Below are positions 51,134-61,561 of a DNA stretch of 64,000 bases, piece by piece. The notes beneath the pieces are model-generated. The model did no database searches, had not been told where the DNA came from, and saw nothing but the letters and a program-made list of their open reading frames with translations. Source of the DNA: Erythroxylum novogranatense (taxonomy: Eukaryota; Streptophyta; Magnoliopsida; Malpighiales; Erythroxylaceae). Numbering within the stretch: position 1 is the first letter of the stretch; every line of letters starts with the position of its first letter. Location: assembly GCA_029891385.1 (NCBI GenBank), contig CM057224.1, positions 7,254,001-7,318,000 of the forward strand, in the 5' to 3' direction. Position numbers and translations under genes: made by a program.

Positions 51134-52531
51134 TCAATTTTCTTCTTGTCTTGATTCATACTCCCATCTCTTCATCACCTCTAGTAATATCTGATTCCAT
51201 GTATCTACAGGCCCTGGCAAACACCAGTGAACACAGTCATTTTGGACTCGCTCTGTTATACCATTGGCAAAGGGATTTGGATGCATGTAAGGACCTGGAT
51301 GACCATCCGGTCTCATCAATGACAATTTGCTGATATCCAGTGCCTCTAATCTCAGCTCGTGTAAATAGGAATTCAATTTTGCAGCTTCCATTGCTTCAAT
51401 CCCAATTTGCCTCATCTCTGCATCCATTCCTTCAAGCGACTTCTCACCCTTCCCGTAAGGTTCGGTCTTTGGACAAGCACCAAACTTGTCCCACTCACCT
51501 TCAAAATGTGAAGGTGAAAATGTTGCCAGAATTACATCTATCCCATTTCGTTTTGTCTTCACTCTTTCAATCACAGTGTTAAGTGTAGTCTTAAAAGCTT
51601 TTCTTAGCACATCATAAAACCCAATTTCAGTATGATTAAGACCAGGACAGTAATGACAACCTATTACATGACCATCCTCATAGTAAACTGCTGGATGTAG
51701 AAACCAATGCCCAATTGATAAAACAATCACTTGAAACCCATCCATGTCGGCTGCCCACTTCTCATCAAGATGATCCAAATACAACTCGTTATGATCAGGA
51801 CCAGACTTCGATTTCTCCACACCTTTTACCAGAAATGGTGACCAATAGATTGATATACTGGTATTGTAGGACTCAAAATACCATCTACGGAACTTGTTAT
51901 TCTCGCCATCTCGATGAACAAGCTTAGGGACTGAAGCAGTGGCAAGTAAGCAAAGAAGCGACTCCAACTGGTTTCTAGCCATGGAATCACCAACAAATGC
52001 TAAATGTTTGTTTCTAAGAAGTTGAAGAAATGTGTTGGGTTCAAACCTTGGAAGCTTACACTGTTCTGGTCTCCATCTCCAGTAAAGAAAACCCAAGTCA
52101 GGTCTGCCATGGCGAATGCAATTCTGACCTTCCTTGATTGTTCCACAAGTCGTGCCATTGTACAAAGGACCATTCGTATCATGAACCCATCTGCCATTGG
52201 TGTAATCACATGGAGGCTCATTTGCGTCTTCCTTCTCTGCAATAAATAAACAGTATTAAGAATCGTTTTTTCATATCCGAAGCAATCATAGAACAACGTT
52301 ATCAACCAAATAACAAGAAAGAAACCAACTTTCTTCCAAGTTCACACACTTACCTATAGTAGAAGGAGAAACAGAGGAAGAGATGTGTACAGGGTGAGAA
52401 TGAAGAATTGGGTGAGGATAGAAGTAGAAGCGAAACAGAAGCAAAGGAACAGTCGCAAAAAACATCCAACGAAGAAGCTTTTTGACATGGAAATAGAAAG
52501 AATGATACTTGGATGGACTAATAATGCCCAT
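51134..52531 (-). CDS. TBL: Trichome birefringence-like (TBL) polysaccharide O-acetyltransferase
   Basis: Two exons, 52531-52354 and 52236-51134, with a GT-AG intron (52353-52237; acceptor TTTATTGCAG). Together they encode 426 residues, normal for the family. TBL proteins are Golgi type II membrane enzymes that transfer acetyl groups to cell-wall polysaccharides such as xylan, xyloglucan or mannan. Visible features are a signal anchor at residues 19-37, a TBL N-domain with CDYTNGRWV at 69-77, the catalytic GDS motif (FVGDSMARNQ, Ser144), and the DxxH motif (DCVHWCLPGPVDTWN, Asp393 and His396) that completes the Ser-His-Asp triad. The exon phase joins as I59-E60. The sequence looks closest to the TBL19-27 group, which includes xyloglucan acetyltransferases, but the substrate cannot be told from sequence alone. 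All catalytic residues are present, so it is likely functional. Confidence 0.95.
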
Positions 52532-53275
52532 CTGGACTCGCTTCCTGTACTATCGTTAACAATAATGAAGTTGTTTAGCCTTTACTTTGAGATATGGATT
52601 CTTTGCATTCTACCAATTTGGAGGCAGACTTATGTGCGGAGGCCAAGCTTCAAGAGGATTGACTGATTGAGAAAAGAAACACGAGGATGGAAGGGGGTGA
52701 GCAGTCAAAGTCACCTCAAGAATCTCATTTTTCTATATGTTTGTTCGTTTGTGTTTCACTTTCTTCTTCATGTTCTTTGTGGTTCGTCCAACAACTCCTC
52801 CAAACTCGCCGCCTTCATGCCTGGCATCCTATCTTACACGTGGCAAACACCACCTTGACATAATTCAACTTTCCCTTTTTTCTTATACATTTGTATATAT
52901 ATGTTCCACTTTCAGCACCGTTTGTGGTCTTTCTCCAACAAGTAAAGCAAGTAGAAACTTCATACTTAAATCTCTTTGTATTCACAGTTATCCATTTAAA
53001 TGTGAATACAAAGATAAATGCTTATTAATCAAGTATAAGAAAAAATAGTATGCATGGAAAGAGCAATGCTTACTAACAGTAGTATTCCTGGCTCCTAGCA
53101 TGGATGTCTGTTTTGTCTATTCGCCAATAAAAGAAACGATATTTAATATGATTATGGATTATTTTCCACCAAAATGGTACAGATCATTGCTTGTTCAGAG
53201 CTCCATTCTTTAGGGACCACAGAGGTTTATTGTTAGCTGTTATTTCATTTCATTCGTCATTTCTAACAAGAGTTC

Positions 53276-53432
53276 AGATCTTCTGTTTAATATTATGGTG
53301 TCTTATTGTGTCCAATGAATCTCAATCATTCATTTATGTGAGTTCAGCATGAGTTCCGCGTAGATCCCGCAAAATAAATGGTTGAGATTGTATGAGACAA
53401 AATAAGATAAAATAGTATTAGACAGAAGATCT
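53276..53432. mobile_element. MITE, copy 1, in the TBL-LSM12 spacer
   Basis: AGATCTTCTGTTTAATATTA at the left pairs imperfectly with the right end (tagtattagacagaagatct) as a terminal inverted repeat of about 60 bp with scattered mismatches. Each arm has an aatctcaa-c-attcattta phrase. No coding capacity. A clear target duplication was not found. Confidence 0.75.
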
Positions 53433-53883
53433 TTTATCTTCTAACAATAGAAACTATACATGTATACCTAAATCCGATCATATCATTACATTACAAAAAT
53501 TCCAGCTTTATGTCACATTAGCATTCCAGGACAAAGGATTAGGAGCTGTCCACAAACCAAAACCAAAATCATTGGTTCCTATTAGACAACGCATTAGGTT
53601 GCTGTCATGTGACAAGGGGGGAAGACTAACTCACCGATAATTGGGAATGCATTATCAAATATTAGGAACTAACAAACACACGTCGGTAGAGACTGATTCC
53701 ATGTCTACTGGGAGAACATCAAATTATATATTATGCGATTTGAAAGGAAAAGATGATCATAAAAGAACATGCATGTCAAGAGACAAAAGTCCCCTGAAAT
53801 ATGTTTTTCTTTTTTTTTTAAGTACTAAATTTGCTCATTTATCAGGACAAGAAGTGGGCAAATGGTATCTACTCACGGGACAT

Positions 53884-54047
53884 GATCCTATGTCCAATTT
53901 TATGATGTCTTATTCTGTTCCATAAATCTCAACCATTCATTTATGCGGGATTCACGTTCATTTATATGAGATCCACACGGAACTCACGTAAATAAATGAC
54001 TGAAATTCATGAGATATAATAAAACACTATAAAATTAGACAAAAGAT
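53884..54047. mobile_element. MITE, copy 2, in the TBL-LSM12 spacer
   Basis: It has the same organisation as copy 1: a left arm with gtccaattttatgatgtctt and aatctcaaccattcattta, and a right arm with aaataaatgactgaaattc and aaaattagacaaaagat. It lies about 200 bp upstream of the LSM12 start codon, so it may overlap the promoter. The ends are approximate. Confidence 0.7.
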
Positions 54048-54243
54048 TTGACTCGTTTACTCACACCATTCTAAATGTAAATTAAAATTAAAATTCTGCC
54101 TCTCTAGCCCATTGGACTTGGAGTCAAATCTAGACCCGAAAATGAAAATCTAGTTAACGACCCTACACCACCAAGTGCGGGTGGGCTCTCAGCCCCTCGA
54201 AACCCAACCCTCCAAAAGCCGTAAACAACCCGAAGAAGTTACG

Positions 54244-54267
54244 ATGGCAGAGACTCCACGAGATTGA
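54244..54267 (+). CDS. Candidate upstream ORF of the LSM12-like gene
   Basis: ATG at 54244 opens a 7-codon frame (MAETPRD) ending in TGA at 54265-54267, 29 bases before the main ATG. If the transcript starts upstream of 54244, ribosomes would meet this ATG first. The transcript start is unknown, so the call rests on position only. Confidence 0.35.
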   Translation: MAETPRD

Positions 54268-54296
54268 AGAGGGCAGGAAAGAGAGAGGGAGCAGCC

Positions 54297-56029
54297 ATGG
54301 AAGGTGTCAACACTAGCAACAGCGAGGATTTTGCAGTGGGTTGCTTGCTTTCGATCAAGACAACACTTGGTGACCAGTTCGAGGGTCAAGTTATTACCTT
54401 TGACCGACCTTCAAACATTCTCGTGCTTCATATCCTTTCCTTTTTTGTTCTTGTTGTCTTTCACTTGCGATTCAATCTATGTCTGTCTGCTGTGCTTTTG
54501 GTGTTGTTTCTTAATTTATGATCTTCTTTCACAAGAGGGTTCCAAAGCTGGGCCTAGAAGGAACTTAAGATTTCTGAAAGCGAGTTATATAAAGGAGTTT
54601 TCTTTTCTGGGTCAAGCTGAGGACCCTCTTGACATTAAGAAGTGTTATATAGATCTCCATGGCCTTCAAGCTAGGGAGGAATTGGCTTTAAGGTGATCTG
54701 TTGGTAATAGGTTGCTTACGTGTTTTTCTTTGATACGTTTTGTTTGATGGGGAAGTTCTGATGGGATGTTTTGGAGGACTTGAATTGGGTTTGCAGACAA
54801 GCAGAAACAGAGGCTGAGAGGATTGGAGTTGGTGTTACGGCTGAAGCTCAGAGCCTATTTGATGCCTTGTCTAAGACGTAATTGCCTTGCCCTTTAATTT
54901 CCATGCCTTTCTTTTTTTCACTCTTTTTCTGTGCATCTGAATTGCCAGTTCGTTTCTTGAGTTTTTTTGGGTTGAATCAACTTAATTGGGTCAATTTTTA
55001 AGAAAGCCCTTCCTTAGTATTGCTATATGTTGAAAAAAGTTCTTTGCTTGGTAATAGTTGAATCAGTTGCAATCCATGATAGTTTGATCCAAGTTTCCCA
55101 GTTTCTGACTTCCGATATGCTTTACTAGAACTAAATTTGGTTGGCAAGGTGTACATAGTTTGAAAATGCAGCAGGTTTTGATGAGACAATGATTACGAGT
55201 ATTTGTGCTCCAGCAATATGAATTTTTATAGTTTGAAAATGCTGCAGGTTTTGATGAGACAATGATTACAAATATTTGTGCTTGAGCAATATGAATTTTT
55301 GTAGTTCGGAAATGCTGCAGGTTTTGATGAGACAATGATTACAAATATTTGTGCTTGAGCAATATGAATTTTTGAAGAAAGCAGGAGTAAATTATTCGAG
55401 AATTGGTTTTTGGATTGGTCTTTTATGGGTGAAGCAAGTTTGCCTTATGATGGCAAAATTGTTGTGGACTTTCAAAGATGTTAGTGTAACTATATCATCT
55501 GAGCATTGGGACATATTTCTTGCAATATGCAGCTATTGTAGTTTTCATTTTTCATCTTTCGTAAGTTTTGTAGCAATTCAAGTCGCACGTGTGCTTGATC
55601 AGATAATTTTTGGAAATTTTGTGAATCATTTTGCTTTACTTTTGAAACTTTAATTTGAGTAAGAATTTCAATTTTTTATTTCCACTGATGTCTCCATGTG
55701 AATGAAAATAACAAAAAAGCTAGATCATGTCCAAAGGCCAAACCTTTTTAGCTCATGTGAATGTTTGTCACCAGGCTTCCAGTGCGATGGGATAAGACCT
55801 CTATAGTTGTAATGAATGAAGTTCGAGTTAGCGCTCCATATCTCCCCGAATGTGTCAGTGGAGGAACTGCTGCTGCTAATGACAGAGTGAAGAAAGTGGT
55901 AAGCCTACATGTTAGGATTTAAAATTCTGTATATGGTAGAAATCTGAACAGGAATAATAACTTTTGTGCATGATGTCCCTTCAGCTTGAGTTTGAGAGGA
56001 AGAGGTTGCAGGCTCGTGGCAGCAGCTAG
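54297..56029 (+). CDS. LSM12: LSM12-like protein (Lsm domain plus anticodon-binding-like domain)
   Basis: Five exons: 54297-54429, 54533-54692, 54797-54877, 55775-55898 and 55985-56029, with frames joining exactly to 180 codons plus TAG. Residues about 10-65 form the Lsm fold (FAVGCLLSIKTTLGDQFEGQ, ITFDRPSNILVLQEG, RRNLRFLKASYIKEF). Residues about 75-175 form the AD domain (AEDPLDIKKCYIDL, QAREELALRQAETEAERIG, LPVRWDKTSIVVMNEVRV, NDRVKKVLEFERKRLQ). The length equals that of plant LSM12 homologues. The family is linked to RNA metabolism; in animals LSM12 works with ataxin-2. The plant role is poorly defined. Intron 1 is AT-AC (U12-type); introns 2, 3 and 4 are GT-AG. The start at 54297 is preferred because it gives the conserved N-terminus. 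Confidence 0.95.
54430..54532 (+). other. AT-AC U12-type intron 1 of the LSM12-like gene
   Basis: The 103-bp intron begins ATATCCTTTCC, matching the U12 donor consensus ATATCCTT. It ends TTTCAC (AC acceptor). A branch-like TTTCTTAAT at 54507-54515 (consensus TTCCTTAAC) lies 18 bases before the end, in the range usual for U12 introns. Splicing here joins C|AA to give Gln in NILVLQEGSK, exactly the conserved Lsm sequence. The only nearby GT donor (54423) with the AG before 54537 shifts the frame or loses VLQE. Confidence 0.9.
55156..55374 (+). repeat. Three 73-bp tandem repeats in LSM12 intron 3
   Basis: Units begin tagtttgaaaatg at 55156, 55229 and 55302, and each includes gcaggttttgatgagacaat and agcaatatgaattttt. 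The second and third units are the most alike. The array lies in the 897-bp intron 3 and does not touch the splice sites. Confidence 0.93.
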
Positions 56030-56913
56030 GGATTATTTATGCACACATCTTATGAGTGCTGGAAAGCATATTGAGAATTGGATATTTTGTGGTTTCCATC
56101 TTATGAGTGCTGGAAAGCATATTGAGAATTGGATATTTTGTGGTTATGCTGCTTGTACCTGCTCTTGGCTACGACCCTTTTCTGCAACTAATGTATTACA
56201 TATGCCAAGAGAATCTCAGTTTTAACCAAGGAAAGAATTGCTATCTAAATAAATGCTTTTTCCTGGCTTGCAATATGATGATACCTCAGATGGTATATCA
56301 CATTAATGGGAGGAACAAGTATAGCTGCAGGAGCACCTGACCTGAATCCTCAAGTGTAGTGCCCTCCCCCGTTTTTTTAATTATGTTATGTCTGGTTCCC
56401 GTTTTATTTTTCATTTTCGTTTTTTTTGTTGAATTTGTGATTTTTTATATCACATTAGTTTCTTTTGTTCTTGTTAGTTGTTTTCTTTTTCATCATTAAT
56501 TAATTATTTAATATTAAGTAGTAATAATAATTTATATTAATGTGTTTTTGTAGTTAATTAAAATAAAATTACTTTGAAAGTTTTTAATTTAATAACATTT
56601 AATACCTACAATATTACAAAATAATTACTTAAAAAATATCGAAAACTAATATATTTAATTTTGAACATAGCATTGATTGGGTGTTATTTTGATTAATGAA
56701 TGTCAGTTTACAAATAAAATTTTATAAACTTCTTACATAGTTATCGAAATAAAAATGATGAATGTATTACTAAATATTTATTAAATAATTTTTTAATTTT
56801 AGTTTTAAATTTTATTCTTATTAATAAAAAGAATTATTTCACAAATTTTATTATAATAAAAAAATGGAAGTCGAATCAAACATCTATATAGCGGACTTCA
56901 AATTCATGGTGTC
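56030..56913. other. LSM12 3-prime region with 51-bp duplication, then AT-rich spacer
   Basis: 56049-56150 holds two near-identical 51-bp copies (cttatgagtgctggaaagca start at 56049 and 56100) just after the LSM12 stop, probably in the 3-prime untranslated region. 56360-56905 is very AT-rich and shows no gene or repeat boundary. Confidence 0.7.
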
Positions 56914-57902
56914 TAGGGGTGAACATAATTTGGGCTACCAATTACTGCTCTACCAATTAATTTGGGTAACAAATTGCAAAATTGAGAATCTGACAGTCGA
57001 AAATTATCCGAATTAAGTTTCTCTCTTTAATATTATAATATTATTAGTTTGAAAATTGAATTGAAATTAGGGCTTCGGGCTTCGGGCTTCCTAATTCCTA
57101 TCCTAACTTAGTAACTTCCCGATTCTTCTTTAGTTCTTCTCGCCTTCTCTTCTCGCCTGAACGACTGAACCGCCTTCTGCCTTCTCAGCTCTCGCCTCTG
57201 CCTCCTGCGTTCGTCTTCTGGGTTCTACCTTCTGCCTTCTGCGTTCATCTTCTCGGTTCTTCTTCTGCCTTCTCGGTTCCTCCTTCGTCCGTGGTGCATC
57301 TCCCTTGGTGGGTCAGCCTCCTCCGGCTCCAGCTGGTGCGTCCCTGGTGCATGCTTCCTTCTGTGTGCGTCGTCCACAGTCACCCGTCAGTAGCTAGTGC
57401 GTCGTCCTCGGTGATGCTCGATCGCTTCTGCGTCTTGCGTGTGCGCGTCCTCGGTTAGTGGTCATCGAATCGTTTTTATGATTCTATCTCTTTAGCATGA
57501 AAATCATTTATAATGTTTTGTTGTCGGTCTTATAGGAATTTAGAGGCATTTCTGGCGATCCATAATTTGTAGCAAACCTGAGATTTGAGAAACATACAGG
57601 GTAAAAACCCCAAATCTAAAATCACCCACTCTGTTTCTTTGTTTGTTATTAATTTTCAGTTTCTTTGTTTGCATGCTTAACTGCTTATATAGTTCGGGTA
57701 AGTTTGGGCCAGGTAAGTTCGGGTAAATGAATTTTGTATTCGGGCCGGGTAAGTTCGGGTAAATGAATTTTGTGTTCGGGCCGGGTAAGTTCGGGTAAAT
57801 GAATTTTGTGTTCGGGCCGGGTAATACGAATTTTTTTTGGGTAATTCGGGCTTTACCCAAACAATACAATTTTGGCCCGATTAGCCCGAATGCTCATCTC
57901 TA
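56914..57902. mobile_element. Non-autonomous hAT element
   Basis: The ends TAGGGGTGAACATA and (complemented) TAGAGATGAGCATT match at 10 of 14 bases and resemble the Ac-type TAGGGATGAA end. The flanks are an exact 8-bp duplication ATGGTGTC (56906-56913, 57903-57910), diagnostic for hAT. The 989-bp interior has no transposase. It holds a C/T-rich segment (57110-57470) built of cttctgccttctcggtt-like words and a 36-bp tandem array near the right end. Confidence 0.93.
57705..57822. repeat. 36-bp tandem repeats in the hAT subterminal region
   Basis: Units starting cgggccgggt at 57741, 57777 and 57813, with a variant at 57705, each contain aagttcgggtaaatgaattt. Repeated CGGG(T/C) words near an end are typical of hAT transposase-binding subterminal repeats. 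A short ORF through the array is a by-product of the 36-bp period. Confidence 0.9.
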
Positions 57903-57910
57903 ATGGTGTC

Positions 57911-58120
57911 CAGACGAAAGGTAGCCTTTGCGTGCAAAAGTCACAATGCCTAGGTGCTTCCTCCTTTCCTCTTCTTTCGTTTTCTATTCAAAATAGAACT
58001 GTACTTTTTAAGACAACATTGACACCGACAAGGGAAGGGGTTTGAAGCAGGATTTTGTGTCGGAAGGGAAGTAGTGTATCCATACCAGATTCGGTATCGG
58101 ATTGAACTTTGGAACAGAAC
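57911..58120. other. Short flank between hAT and Sirevirus-like element
   Basis: No gene or repeat was recognised in these 210 bases. Confidence 0.5.
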
Positions 58121-59099
58121 TGAAGGAAATAAATTGTCAATAATTTCGCAGATTTCCTAAGACAAATTTTCCAGCACAAATAATTTAGCAATCGCAAGAG
58201 TGAAACACCAAATAACACGCCGACGTTTGGTAACGCAGTTCGGCAAACTTGCCTACGTCTGCGGGGCCCTCACCCAGATTAATTTCTTTCACCGTAGTTT
58301 CCAAAAGTTACAAGGATTGATCAATTTCGTAATACTCAATCTATGTAACTAACCCAAAAGCTAACTACCCGTGAAAGATCTTCACACCCAATAACACGAC
58401 CAATACGTGTTAACCTCGTCAGAGGATTTTTTAAGCTATTTCTACTCAAAGACAAAGAACAAATAAAATCACGAACTCAACAATCTTCAGTTCTGAACTC
58501 TGTCACTTCACAGACTAATAGCGGTATACTGCTGCACCCAAGAAACAACTTCAACAACATCAGCAGTCCAGAAACTCAGCCGTCAATCTCCACACAAGAC
58601 ACTGTTTGTTGTTCACACACTAATGGCTGTATAATACTGCACACAAAAATCACTTCACCAACTAACAACTCCAACAACAGAACAAAGTCAGTAAAGAAAA
58701 ACACAGCACAAAAACCCACAAAACCCACACGGTTTTTCACCCACAAGACCTAGAGAAAATCGTCAGATCAAAGAATACCACATCACCTATTCCACGTCAG
58801 CCAAGAAACAATCAAAATCCACCATCCATTATTCACGCAACCTCACAAAAGAGCCGTAGATAGGAGAATCCTTTTCAAAAATGGATTTACATAAGATAAC
58901 CAAGAATCCTTTTCAAAAAGGATTACGTTGAACAACCAACACCACAAGTATACCAATTTGGATTTTACTTCCAATCCCAATCCACGCACTATCCAATCTT
59001 CAGTATCTAATTAAGGCACATCTTTAATTTATGACAATTCCCATGTCCAATTTAAAAATGCCAAAACCAAATAAAGAATATATAAAGTATATTCTAACA
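58121..59099 (-). repeat. Sirevirus-like 3-prime LTR
   Basis: 979 bp, plus-strand ends TGAAGGAAAT and ATTCTAACA. It aligns with 61562-62147 nearly base for base, with small deletions in the right copy (for example near 61860 and 61930). The flank at 58116-58120 is agaac; the matching right flank is outside the window. Confidence 0.9.
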
Positions 59100-59310
59100 A
59101 TCTCCCCCTTTTTGGCATTTTTGTCACAACTCTAGTACTCAACATAAATAATCATATTTGGACATATAAAGATAAGATTCACATTGCTCCCCCTTCATCA
59201 ATCATCAAGTTTCAAAGAACACCAATCGTCCAAATTTCTCCCCCTTGGGACACAAAGATGCCAAAAAATAAGACGAATAGTCAAATACATATCTGAAATC
59301 TCCCCCTGAA
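59100..59310 (-). other. Four polypurine tracts of the Sirevirus-like element
   Basis: On the plus strand tctcccccttttt (59101), gctcccccttc (59186), ttctcccccttg (59237) and atctccccctgaa (59298) complement to AGGGGGAG-type tracts, spaced about 50-85 bp. The first adjoins the LTR and is the one expected to prime. Repeated tracts of this kind are known from Sireviruses. Confidence 0.85.
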
Positions 59311-59790
59311 TGGAACATTCATCATAAACAACTGATGTCTACTTGAAACAAAATCACAATCATAATAATCACCAATAAATGCAGCGGAAGAATCATAAAC
59401 ACGTCAATATCACAATTTACCACCATTAAAAAATACTTCAAAATATAAAGCACATCGTCCTCGTGTCCTTCAAGAATCTCAAACCGACGTTTTCTTTGGC
59501 TCGAATGAAGATGTATAACACGAGTTTCTGTAAGTTCTTGATAATCAACCCTTTTCTTTCTTTTGTTTTACTTCTTTCGCCACATCCCCATAACATTTTC
59601 ATCGGATGGTTTCTTGGATTCGAGATGAAGACCCTCGGTTTTGATTGTCATCTAGTGATTCTCTGCATCATCATCTCAAGTAATCGGAATTTCTCCTCGG
59701 TTTTGCGATTACTTCCTTAACAAGAATTAATCGCAAATCTGGGCATTTTCGGTTTTCCTTCACTACATTTTGTGCTTGTACCGACCCTTT
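59311..59790 (-). other. Sirevirus-like interior of unknown origin
   Basis: This stretch fills the place where pol would be. No Copia domain was recognised in any frame. A C/T-rich segment on the plus strand (59480-59700) yields an 85-codon ORF without known features. Confidence 0.5.
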
Positions 59791-61492
59791 CTAATCCAAA
59801 CTTGCTTCGATACCATGGGATGTCTGGAAACTTAATGGAGAACGCCTAGATTTTCGATTTTGGCCCTTTGAAATATCATTTGTAATAATTGATAACACCT
59901 TGGCCTTATATGTCCAATGACTCCACAAAATGACATGTAGGTATAAATCTATCACTCTTTTGGTGCTTCTACTTTGGGCTGATCTGGACATTTCAAACTT
60001 TTCTTCATTCACTTTGGAACACTCGCCTTTATAACCTATGCCTTGAAGATCCCCTTTAACTTTACCAATTTTCAACAACTTATCTAGTTTTTCCGTGCCT
60101 CCATTCAACATCCTCAACCCCTTTTCAGTACTTATTAATTTCATTCTTGCATCACCAAGTTCATTTGAAGTCAATGCCAGCTTCTTTTCTAATTCTTGCA
60201 TAGTATTTTTCAGACGAAGATTCTCCTATTTCAAACTCTCATTCTTTTTCTGCATTTTCATCAATTTCTCATACAAAGCTTTGTAGTTCTCATGGGTATT
60301 CTCAACTTCATCATCATATTGCTTCACACCGTCATAGTCCAAATTGAATTCGGCTGAATCGATTCGAAATTTTCAAGTCTTCTCCTGCTCATTGCATGCC
60401 ATTACTTCCTTCTCGCCATCGCTAGACAAGTAATCGGATTTTCTTGTGTAATGCAACCAAGGTTGCATTATTTTCATTTCTTCCTCACTGCCGAAATCAC
60501 TTTCAGATTCATTTTCACTCCAGGTGGTTGTGAAGGACTTTCCTCTTTGTTTCTTCAACGTGTTAGCACATTCGGATTGAATATGTCCAAATCCCTGACA
60601 TTCATGACACTGTATTCTTCTTTCCTTCCATTCGCCTCTTTGTGCCTTGACTTGTTGTCTTCGGTTATTACTTGATGAACTTCCACCATGTTGTCTAGAA
60701 TCAGATCTGTCGTTCTTCATTCTTTTCAGCCATTTACTGAAATTTCGAGTGAGCAAAATCATATCTTCATTCACATCGGACTCATCTTCAACATTACTCA
60801 CATTCTTTCCGGCTTCCACCTGTAATGCCAATCCTTTGCTTCTTTCTTGTTTTCCCCTCAAAAGATTCATCTCAAAATTTGTGAGAATCCCGATAACTTT
60901 CTCCAATGACAAATTATCAATATCATGAGCCTCCTCTATTGCTGCAATTTTTAGAATGAATCTCGGTGGCAATGATCTCAGTGTCTTCTTCACCAGTTTC
61001 ACATTGGAGTACTTCTTTCCCAATTGATGAGCTTGATTCGTAATATCTCTCAGTTTTTCATGGAATTCTTCAATTATCTCATGCTCTTCCATCTTCAATT
61101 CTTTGAATCGCACAGCTAACATTTGTAGTTTTGAAGATATCACAGATTTTGATCCTTCATGAATGGTTTGCAAAACATCCCATGCTTCTTTTACTGTTTC
61201 ACACGCCGAAATCATGGAGAAGCGTCCTTCATCAACAGATGAATATCGCATGCATCGCCAGGAATTCCCAAAGACTTTCTTCTTCCACTCTAGTCCATTC
61301 AGACGGATCTTTCTGAACTTCCTCTCCTTTATCATCAATGAACATAGGATGCGTCCAACCATGTACTACTGAATGCCAGGCTCTCGTACTTTGAGCTTGA
61401 ATAAAAAATTTCATCCGAGATTTCCATGATGGATAATTTGATCCATCCAATAACGGAGGTCTGGTGATTGATGCACCATCTCTCGTAGCCAT
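59791..61492 (-). pseudogene. Sirevirus-like gag (frameshifted)
   Basis: It starts at the ATG at 61490-61492 with MATRDGASITRPPLLDGSNYPS, followed by the usual WKSRMKFFIQ. A frameshift near 61240 moves the reading into the frame 61238-60373. That frame holds the UBN2-type gag core (CETVKEAWDVLQTIHEG, SSKLQMLAVRFKELKMEE, KTLRSLPPRF) and the zinc knuckle CHECQGFGHIQSEC (CX2CX4HX4C). After another shift near 60373 and a TAG near 60222, a charged coiled coil continues (NYKALYEKLMKMQKKNESLK, QELEKKLALTSNELGDARMK). Only three obvious disruptions over about 560 codons make this gag younger-looking than the other elements. Confidence 0.88.
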
Positions 61493-61547
61493 ATATGCGA
61501 ATCTCGGATCTGCACCAACTTGCTACCAAGTTCTGAACTGGTGACCC

Positions 61548-61559
61548 TCTCTGATACCA
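61548..61559 (-). other. Sirevirus-like primer-binding site
   Basis: TCTCTGATACCA on the plus strand complements to TGGTATCAGAGA, an initiator-Met primer site with one end mismatch. It lies two bases from the LTR at 61562. Confidence 0.9.
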
Positions 61560-61561
61560 AT

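Larger units (their letters stand above)
52532..54243. promoter_or_regulatory. Shared upstream region of divergent TBL and LSM12-like genes
   Basis: A spacer of about 1.7 kb lies between the two start codons and must hold both promoters. Candidate sites seen are a tatatatat box at 52893-52901 (possible TATA for TBL, about 360 bp upstream of its ATG), a G-box/ABRE ACACGTGGC at 52836-52844, and a CCAAT-box complement (cccattgg) near 54107 for LSM12. Two MITE copies occupy 53276-53432 and 53884-54047. None of these sites is tested. Confidence 0.45.

Noticed and set aside
52000..52305. 101-codon minus-strand ORF across the TBL intron
   Set aside because: It is out of frame with the TBL exons and reads through the intron; the spliced model gives the conserved TBL sequence.
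54264..54296. N-terminal extension of LSM12 from a TTG codon
   Set aside because: The ATG at 54297 gives the conserved N-terminus; the upstream residues are not expected in the family.
56357..56380. Possible LTR start TGTAGTGCCCTCCCCCG downstream of LSM12
   Set aside because: It resembles the TGTAGCGCCCCC start, but the following sequence shares no phrases with any LTR family here and no matching end was found.
57540..57869. 109-codon ORF with a repeated GPNTKFIYPNL peptide
   Set aside because: The 36-bp DNA repeat is a multiple of three, so any open frame repeats. It lies in non-coding hAT subterminal sequence.
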